Below are positions 61,549 to 64,000 of a stretch of DNA of 64,000 nt, piece by piece; position 1 is the stretch's first letter, and each line of letters begins with the position of its first letter. Position numbers and translations under genes: made by a program. The notes under the pieces are model-generated. The model saw nothing but the letters and a program-made list of their open reading frames with translations. It was not told the origin of the DNA and made no database searches. Source of the DNA: Neoarius graeffei (Eukaryota > Chordata > Actinopteri > Siluriformes > Ariidae); NCBI RefSeq assembly GCF_027579695.1, contig NC_083577.1:58652241-58716240 (forward strand), written 5' to 3'.

Positions 61549-63939
61549 TGCATGCACGCGTATAATAATAAATAGGTAATACCTGGCTTTTTTTTCATGG
61601 TATCTCATTATCTCTAGCCGCTTCATCCTGTTCTACAGGGTTGCAGGCAAACTGGAGCCTATCCCAGCTGACTATGGGCACTCACATTCACACCTACAGT
61701 CAATTTAGAGCCACCAATTAGCCTAACCTGCATGTCTTTGGACTGTGGGGCAAACCGGAGCACCCGCAGACATGGGGAGAACATGCAAACTCCACACAGA
61801 AAGGCCCTAGCCGACTGCTGGGCTCGAACCCAGAACCTTCTTGCTGTGAGGCGACAGTGCTAACCACTACACCACCGTGCCTCCCTATCTTCAAGCCAAC
61901 ATGTGATTTTCTTTTTATTATATAGAAACATTCACAAAAGTACACAGATTTATCAAACCAACTGCTCAATAGCCTCATGAGTGAGGATACTGAAAAATAA
62001 GTCACGGTTGTACTTCTCAATGTACGGGATGTAGTTCATATTAAAAAAAAAAAAAAAAAAAAGTATGAGTGGTGCATTTCCCATTAAAAACACTGGTGTC
62101 TATGTAATATATGTAAGAAACTACTTCTCAGGCAAAAAAACAAACAAACAACGAAAGCTACTGGGTTTTGCTGCAAAATTAAGAAGTGTGACAAAGTGTC
62201 CAGAAGAACAGTGTCTGGTTCTGCAAGATGCTAAGTAAAATGTACAGCTCATTTCCTTATAAAACTGCACCCACTGTATCTGAGACTTATTTTTAAGTAA
62301 AAGGTCCATCCATCCATTATCTGTAGCCGCTTATCCTGTTCTACAGGGTCACGGGCAAGCTGGAGTCTATCCCAGCTGACTATGGGCGAAAGGCGGGGTA
62401 CACCCTGGACAAGTCGCCAGGTCATCGCAGGGCTGACACAGAGACAAACAGCGATTTACACTCACATTCACACCTACGGTCAATTTAGAGCCACCAGTTA
62501 ACCTAACCTGCATGTCTTTGGACTGTGGGGGAAACCGGAGCACCCGGAGGAAACCCACACAGACATGGGGAGAGCATGCAAACTCCACACAGAAAGGCCC
62601 TCGCCGGCTGCTGGGCTCGAACCCAGGACCTTCTTGCTGTGAGGCGACAGTGCTAACCACTACACCACCGTGCCGCCCTAAACAAAAGGTCATCACACCA
62701 AATAAATATTGACAGACTGTTTAGTGCTCTTTATAGTGTTTTTTTAAATAGAGAAACATTTAATTTGATCATTTTTGAACGCATCTTTGCTCTACAGCAT
62801 TTCTATCCATACGCCTAAGACTTGCTCAGTACTAGATTTTCTAGACAAGCTGACTTTCAAGTGAAACCTGAGTAAGCGGTGCTGCAAGTTAAGCAATGCC
62901 AGGGTTTAAGCCAGTACTAGGTCATGTCATCTATAATGAATAAGAAGCCATGGACACTGCAGGCTATCACACAGAGGTCCTTCTCACTCAGCGCTGGTTC
63001 AGATCTTGTGTCTCATTACATGGACGCCGAGAGTCTGTCACTGCACCACATATTTTACATGATATTAGTCTGTATATAAGAAATCAAGATAGCAGTAATG
63101 AGTGACGGTGTATGTTCATCTGGAGAGCTTGTTTACTTTCAAAGCAGGTAACTGTATGACAGTGTAACACTCATTAATTAAACAGCTTCATCATTAAGGT
63201 TTCAAGTCTTTCAAAGCGGCGCAACAATTCAACTTGAGACAGATTTGACCAAGAAAAGAAAAAAAAAGACGGATAACCCTTACACACTGCGTTATTCAAC
63301 ACAATTCGGTTTTGTAAGAATGAGTATTGATGCTTATACTGGACCATTCATTATAAGATGTCGGGGTTACACAGACCTACGCTAACAATAACGAGCAGCT
63401 AACGTTAGCTTGGACTGGAGTTAAAGACAGAGACAGCATTAGGTTACTCAGTAATGAGAAAAACAAAGAGGTTAACGCTTTAAATCTTTTCATATTTCAC
63501 ACAAGCAGGTCCTCTACCGTGCTAACTGGTAGAGGCCAAGTGAAATTCTAGCCTGGTCCGCTGTTAGCTTCGACCTGCTAGCATATGACACGTCCAGACA
63601 GCGTCGAAAAACACATTAGCAAAGTGTCAAACAGGTAGCTAGCACTAGTAAAACGTAACCAGTTACAGACCAACGAATCCGTTTGAAATGCTATCGCTGA
63701 CAGACATTTGTAAGACACTACCAAGCCTCGACTTAAAAAAAAAGTGTTATATCATATCATAACAGTCTCACAAATCTTATCTGAAGTTTACAAAAATATC
63801 AGCTAGCTGGCAATGGATGTTTAGCAAACTTAGCTAGCTAGCTAAGTTTGCTAAACATCCATTGTCTTTCTTAAATGTCGAGAAATGACTCACCTTGGTG
63901 GTTAAAAAGCCTCCATAACTTTGTAAAAATGATTCCCAT
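31860..63939 (-). CDS. arl5a: ADP-ribosylation factor-like GTPase 5A, complete CDS in six exons
   Basis: Arf-like small GTPase; the family acts at the trans-Golgi, where ARL5 recruits the GARP tether for endosome-to-Golgi traffic. Exons of 46, 61, 148, 84, 152 and 49 nt total 540 nt: 179 residues plus TGA, the normal ARL5 length. Gly2 can be N-myristoylated. P-loop GLDNAGKT is at residues 23-30, switch-I Thr47 lies in SPTIG, WDIGGQ is at 65-70, NKQD at 125-128, and CAL at 158-160. [26 protein letters not shown] and [17 protein letters not shown], plus adjacency to neb, fit ARL5A rather than ARL5B. All split codons (G|AG, TT|T, GG|A) join in frame. No key residue is missing. The CDS spans 32 kb because of transposon-filled introns. 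Confidence 0.97.
33124..34195. mobile_element. non-autonomous hAT 'D' nested in E
   Basis: 1,072 bp. Ends TAGAGGTCTGC and inverse TAGAGCCCTGC. Exact 8-bp duplication GCTCCAGC at 33116-33123 and 34196-34203. Subterminal CCCGC-rich arms. No transposase. Confidence 0.88.
33555..33810. repeat. fold-back element with 120-bp arms
   Basis: Arms 33555-33674 and 33691-33810 are almost perfect inverted copies around a 16-bp loop; partial inverse similarity extends about 20 bp farther on each side. Lies inside hAT-D. Confidence 0.92.
34206..34504. repeat. two-copy GC-rich tandem repeat (period ~191 bp)
   Basis: Units 34206-34326 and 34397-34504 share TTAGGTTTCGTTTCTATCCC, GGGCTCCAGCC and AGGGGAGGTCCCAGC. 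GC content is far above the surroundings. Confidence 0.85.
34568..34672. repeat. short inverted-end repeat (GTTGCCAGAT / ATCTGGCAAC)
   Basis: About 105 bp with 10-bp inverted ends. Related sequence (CCAATCTGGCAACACTTGCG) occurs within hAT-C near 55393-55412. Confidence 0.45.
34932..36177. other. arl5a intron 5, unclassified repeats
   Basis: Contains C-runs and A-runs and a 28-bp near-palindrome at 35320-35347 (GAATTTAGGG... inverse). It ends in a CGGGCCTTTCGGCCAGTGGG hairpin near 35573 that is probably the border of another repeat. No gene seen. Confidence 0.4.
36322..36513 (+). pseudogene. THAP-domain first exon of the ISL2EU-like element
   Basis: Reads [20 protein letters not shown] then [20 protein letters not shown], 64 codons to a consensus donor CAG|GTAAGG. 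The CCxxxC, FYRIP and Trp38 positions fit the N-terminal half of a THAP zinc finger. The downstream exons with the second zinc ligands and catalytic domain are missing. Confidence 0.75.
36852..37213 (-). pseudogene. YqaJ-like protein remnant of the ISL2EU-like element
   Basis: From 37213 the minus strand reads [20 protein letters not shown], then [18 protein letters not shown]. After a frameshift at a short TA repeat (about 37056) it continues [20 protein letters not shown] and ends near [12 protein letters not shown]. This matches the N-terminal part of the YqaJ-type proteins encoded by fish transposons as I recall them. The nuclease domain itself is absent. Confidence 0.65.
37567..39030. 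mobile_element. non-autonomous hAT 'H'
   Basis: 1,464 bp. Ends TAGGGTTGGGCGGTAT on both strands. Exact 8-bp duplication CTAGGAGA at 37559-37566 and 39031-39038. Contains a tRNA-SINE. In arl5a intron 5, ending 100 bp from exon 5. Confidence 0.93.
37869..38042 (+). mobile_element. second tRNA-derived SINE family, copy 2
   Basis: GTGTCATGGCTCAGATGGCT head, GGTTCGATTCC B box, CT-rich body and A-rich tail. ACTGAGACC duplicated at 37860-37868 and 38043-38051. Inserted in hAT-H. Confidence 0.9.
39131..39282 (-). CDS. arl5a: arl5a coding exon 5 (NKQD)
   Basis: Encodes [20 protein letters not shown] through [18 protein letters not shown] and two bases of Gly164. It holds the G4 NKQD and G5 CAL guanine-specificity motifs. 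Donor GTAAGA. Confidence 0.97.
39463..40159. mobile_element. MITE with TAA TSD (PIF/Harbinger-like), copy 1 type
   Basis: 697 bp with perfect 23-bp TIRs starting AGCTAGCCGCACACTACGCC; TAA on both flanks (39460-39462, 40160-40162). Between arl5a exons 4 and 5. No ORF. Confidence 0.85.
40160..40721. other. arl5a intron 4 remainder
   Basis: No repeat or gene recognised in about 560 bp upstream of exon 4's donor. Confidence 0.5.
40722..40805 (-). CDS. arl5a: arl5a coding exon 4
   Basis: 28 codons, [20 protein letters not shown] then LYRMLAHE. Acceptor CTACAG, donor GTGAGT. Confidence 0.97.
40867..41110 (+). repeat. dispersed repeat family R, copy 1
   Basis: Shares ATTCTATTCCCTTCTAGTGG, TTATCCTATG and CAATGGAGAA with 61154-61460, and with the reverse strand of 42470-42930. 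Contains a small inverted repeat around GTGCAATATCG (about 40964-40991). Confidence 0.75.
41336..41375. repeat. (ATA)n microsatellite
   Basis: About 12 trinucleotide units in arl5a intron 3, adjoining a stretch with inverted TCCATTCAGCTAG / CTAGCTGAATGGA (about 41411 and 41463). Confidence 0.9.
41605..41752 (-). CDS. arl5a: arl5a coding exon 3 (switch I, WDIGGQ)
   Basis: Encodes [20 protein letters not shown] through [17 protein letters not shown] to NTYYTNTE. It carries switch-I Thr47 and the G3 motif with catalytic Gln70. Acceptor CTCAG, donor GTATGA. Confidence 0.97.
42470..43245 (-). repeat. dispersed repeat family R, copy 2, with (GT)n inside
   Basis: Reverse-orientation copy of the 40.87-kb/61.15-kb family (CTCCATTGGGTAGAG, GGATAAGCGATATGC). 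It continues into a part shared in inverse with 51.6-51.97 kb (GCACATCTAGTCAG-like and AAGAACATTACA-like blocks). A (GT)n tract lies at 43030-43068. Confidence 0.7.
43465..43525 (-). CDS. arl5a: arl5a coding exon 2 (P-loop)
   Basis: Encodes [20 protein letters not shown] and two bases of Phe36. It contains the G1 GTP-binding loop. Acceptor TTTAG, donor GTGAGT. Confidence 0.97.
43526..44358. other. arl5a intron 1, no feature recognised
   Basis: AT-rich intron sequence between exon 2 and the hAT-F insertion. Confidence 0.5.
44724..44965 (+). pseudogene. hAT-F transposase remnant: N-terminus joined to C-terminus
   Basis: From 44724 it reads [20 protein letters not shown], the start typical of ZBED5-like hAT transposases. 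After a lysine-rich poly(A) tract, and in another frame, comes [20 protein letters not shown] with a stop a few codons on, a typical hAT C-terminus. The catalytic RNase H-like core and dimerisation domain are deleted. Confidence 0.7.
45079..45754 (-). mobile_element. TTAA-flanked (Kolobok-like) element with THAP exon, copy 2
   Basis: 676 bp, same ends as copy 1 (AGTGCATATTCTGG; right end ATATGCATT). Flanked by TTAA (45075-45078) and a decayed TTAT (45755-45758). The minus-strand THAP exon starts [20 protein letters not shown] at 45425 and continues [11 protein letters not shown]. Confidence 0.75.
45769..46746. mobile_element. hAT 'G' nested in F
   Basis: 978 bp. Ends CAGGGGTGGGCAATTA and inverse CAGACATGGGCATTTTA; GGGCCGG-rich subterminal parts. 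Exact 8-bp duplication GGTTAGGT at 45761-45768 and 46747-46754. Positions about 45851-45950 are an inverse copy of 45455-45535 of the neighbouring Kolobok-like element. Confidence 0.92.
46834..47243. other. arl5a intron 1, unclassified
   Basis: About 400 bp between two transposons with no recognisable feature. Confidence 0.45.
47244..47777. mobile_element. Tc1-related MITE
   Basis: 534 bp flanked by TA (47242-47243, 47778-47779). Left end CAGTAAGTCAAAAGTTTGTA; inverse right end CAGTACCAGTTAAAACTTTG. No transposase; ends are of the fish Tc1 type. Confidence 0.75.
48139..48861 (+). mobile_element. degenerate Tc1-like element with inserted retroelement tail
   Basis: Left end CACTATATGGCCAAAAGTAT, a common fish Tc1 terminus; right end is a decayed inverse (GCCTTTAGGCATATTGTGCA). 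Fragments of transposase sequence remain at 48285-48400 and 48600-48760. Contains a G-run at 48775-48798. Confidence 0.7.
48405..48604 (+). mobile_element. SINE/LINE-tail insertion
   Basis: CTCAAGGTTTCTTCCTCGTG to ATACAAAAACTGACTTGACC is a sequence type dispersed in fish genomes. It interrupts the Tc1 remnant, whose transposase sequence resumes right after. Confidence 0.5.
48862..49950. other. arl5a intron 1, nothing recognised
   Basis: About 1.1 kb of AT-rich sequence with a short (AC)n tract at about 49364-49378. Confidence 0.45.
49951..50473. mobile_element. MITE with ~50-bp TIRs and TAA TSD
   Basis: 523 bp; both ends start TGGTGATGATACACGGGGCA, with near-identity for about 50 bp (CAACTTTTTGGGCAATGTTG). 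TAA flanks at 49948-49950 and 50474-50476 fit PIF/Harbinger-type targets. The very high arm identity suggests recent activity. Confidence 0.88.
50477..51600. other. arl5a intron 1, nothing recognised
   Basis: No ORF, splice-flanked exon or repeat that I can identify. Confidence 0.45.
51640..51970 (+). repeat. dispersed repeat family R, partial copy 3
   Basis: Shares AAGATATGAAGTT and its inverse AACTTCATATCTTC (an internal hairpin, 51660-51770). Also shares GACAATGCACATCTAGTCAG and ATTATACATACAGAACAC with 42.9-43.2 kb and 40.85 kb. Confidence 0.65.
52160..52385 (-). mobile_element. 3' UTR end of the same LINE, separated by a 6-kb nest
   Basis: Contains CATGTCAAGTCAACTTTGTC, CTCTCTGACCCACGGTGCAA and repeated ATAAACAATATAAAAACAGT, resembling fish LINE 3' regions. 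Similar A-rich CAGT/TATAAAC sequence resumes immediately after 58410. Confidence 0.6.
54005..55727 (-). mobile_element. hAT 'C', level 3 of the nest
   Basis: 1,723 bp. Ends CAGTGGCGGCTC and inverse CACTGGCGGCTC. Exact 8-bp duplication GTCCCGGG at 53997-54004 and 55728-55735. Confidence 0.93.
55018..55303 (-). pseudogene. TTF-type zinc-finger (ZMYM1-like) transposase N-terminus in hAT-C
   Basis: Minus strand from 55303: [16 protein letters not shown]-type start, then [40 protein letters not shown] and [11 protein letters not shown]. The W-x-C then FCYPCVLF spacing is the TTF zinc-finger signature found before hAT transposase domains in ZMYM1-like proteins. The catalytic part is missing. Confidence 0.7.
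56332..56354. repeat. (ATC)n microsatellite
   Basis: About seven units within hAT-A. Confidence 0.9.
56557..58192 (-). mobile_element. Tc1-like transposon 'B' inserted in hAT-A
   Basis: 1,636 bp flanked by TA (56555-56556, 58193-58194). Ends CAGTTAGGCCCATAAATATT and inverse CAGTTAGGTCCATATATATT. Confidence 0.93.
56817..57829 (-). pseudogene. Tc1-like transposase B, inactivated
   Basis: From ATG at 57829 ([20 protein letters not shown]) through the HTH region with an in-frame TGA after KKPI, a KRPGRPQK linker, WTDETKI (first Asp), [14 protein letters not shown], and a frameshift near 57130. The second catalytic box reads QMGSDPKH, so the usual first Asp of that box is replaced. [11 protein letters not shown] (with the Glu) follows, and the end is FSTKY with TAG at 56817-56819. 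Confidence 0.88.
58411..60640 (-). mobile_element. 5'-truncated LINE (L2/CR1-group), reverse-transcriptase part
   Basis: Non-LTR retrotransposon whose RT copies its own RNA at the insertion site. Minus-strand fragments, in order: [11 protein letters not shown] linker, [61 protein letters not shown] (the catalytic FADD box), [30 protein letters not shown] and [17 protein letters not shown]. At least four frame changes break it. The endonuclease domain is missing, so it was 5'-truncated. A poly(G) tract lies at 60551-60575. The 3' UTR is continued at 52160-52385 after removal of the nested DNA transposons. Confidence 0.88.
60988..61034. repeat. (TA)n microsatellite
   Basis: About 23 TA units. 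Immediately right, 61035-61154 is an imperfect hairpin (TTTACCAGCTT... with inverse AAGCTGGTAAA). Confidence 0.93.
61154..61460 (+). repeat. dispersed repeat family R, copy 4
   Basis: Same family as 40.87 and 42.47 kb: ATTCTATTCCTTTCTAGTGG, GTTAGCATATCGCTTATCCT, CTGCGCATGTGCAGAAGCAT. Followed by a T-run/G-run at 61515-61548. Confidence 0.72.
61607..61885 (-). mobile_element. tRNA-derived SINE, copy I, internally deleted
   Basis: Reverse copy missing about 85 bp after TGACTATGGGCA (about 61680). Short TATCT flanks. Confidence 0.85.
62307..62683 (-). mobile_element. tRNA-derived SINE, copy J
   Basis: Full-length reverse copy. AAAAGGTC duplicated at 62299-62306 and 62684-62691. In arl5a intron 1. 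Confidence 0.93.
62692..63810. other. arl5a intron 1, first kilobase
   Basis: No repeat or ORF recognised. Contains several TAGC/GCTA-rich stretches near 63.4-63.65 kb. Confidence 0.45.
63811..63864. repeat. perfect 54-bp palindrome next to arl5a exon 1
   Basis: 27-bp arms with no loop, centred in TAGCTAGCTAGCTA, ending 29 bp before the exon 1 donor. The sequence equals its own reverse complement throughout. Confidence 0.95.
63894..63939 (-). CDS. arl5a: arl5a coding exon 1
   Basis: Encodes [15 protein letters not shown] plus the first base of Glu16, with the amphipathic N-terminal helix and Gly2. Donor CAAG|GTGAGT. The 5' UTR continues past 63939; the promoter lies at or beyond the right edge. 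Confidence 0.95.
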
Positions 63940-64000
63940 GTCTACTAGATGACTTTTCTTCGCACCAACACGAATAGCTTGAAATCTAATATGTAGCCAG

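Overview
This is eukaryotic, specifically vertebrate, DNA. It carries two genes on the minus strand, both split into many short exons with GT/AG borders and embedded in transposon-rich introns. Nebulin (neb) directly beside arl5a is the gene order I know from human 2q23, so the region is syntenic with mammals. Abundant Tc1, hAT, Kolobok-like and ISL2EU-like elements, plus a tRNA-derived SINE with a (CATC)n/(ATGG)n tail, point to a teleost fish. The SINE is reminiscent of repeats I associate with catfishes, but the species cannot be fixed from the sequence.

Layout. 1-22.5 kb is the 5' part of neb: 33 coding exons (one of them a candidate) giving about 1,473 codons, running off the left edge. 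They encode the acidic N-terminus, the single-repeat N-terminal region, and then three complete seven-repeat super-repeats plus the start of a fourth. A candidate non-coding first exon with a TATA/MEF2-like box lies at 23.6-23.77 kb. 24.4-31.1 kb is the interval between the genes, filled by an 8-bp-TSD element, SINEs and a dead Tc1. 31.4-63.94 kb is the complete arl5a gene: six coding exons, 540 nt, 179 residues plus stop. The CDS is spread over 32 kb because introns 1 (20 kb) and 5 (7 kb) are packed with transposons.

The two host genes are functionally separate. Nebulin is the giant thin-filament protein of skeletal muscle, and ARL5A is a small Arf-like GTPase of the trans-Golgi. The rest of the window is mobile DNA, and its insertion order can be read from target-site duplications. 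The clearest case is at 52.2-60.6 kb. A 5'-truncated LINE is split by a hAT, which is split by a second hAT and separately by a Tc1 element, and the second hAT is split by a third hAT. Other nests lie at 13.8-15.6, 24.4-27.2, 32.15-34.93, 37.57-39.03 and 44.36-46.83 kb.

I found no RNA genes, no CRISPR array and no novel multi-gene system. The most notable observations are the nested insertions, a deleted ISL2EU-like element retaining pieces of both a THAP protein and a YqaJ-like protein, two TTAA-flanked elements carrying a THAP exon, and a 178-bp identical tract shared by two neb exons that suggests gene conversion. Exon borders were set by eye from splice consensus, reading frame and repeat periodicity.
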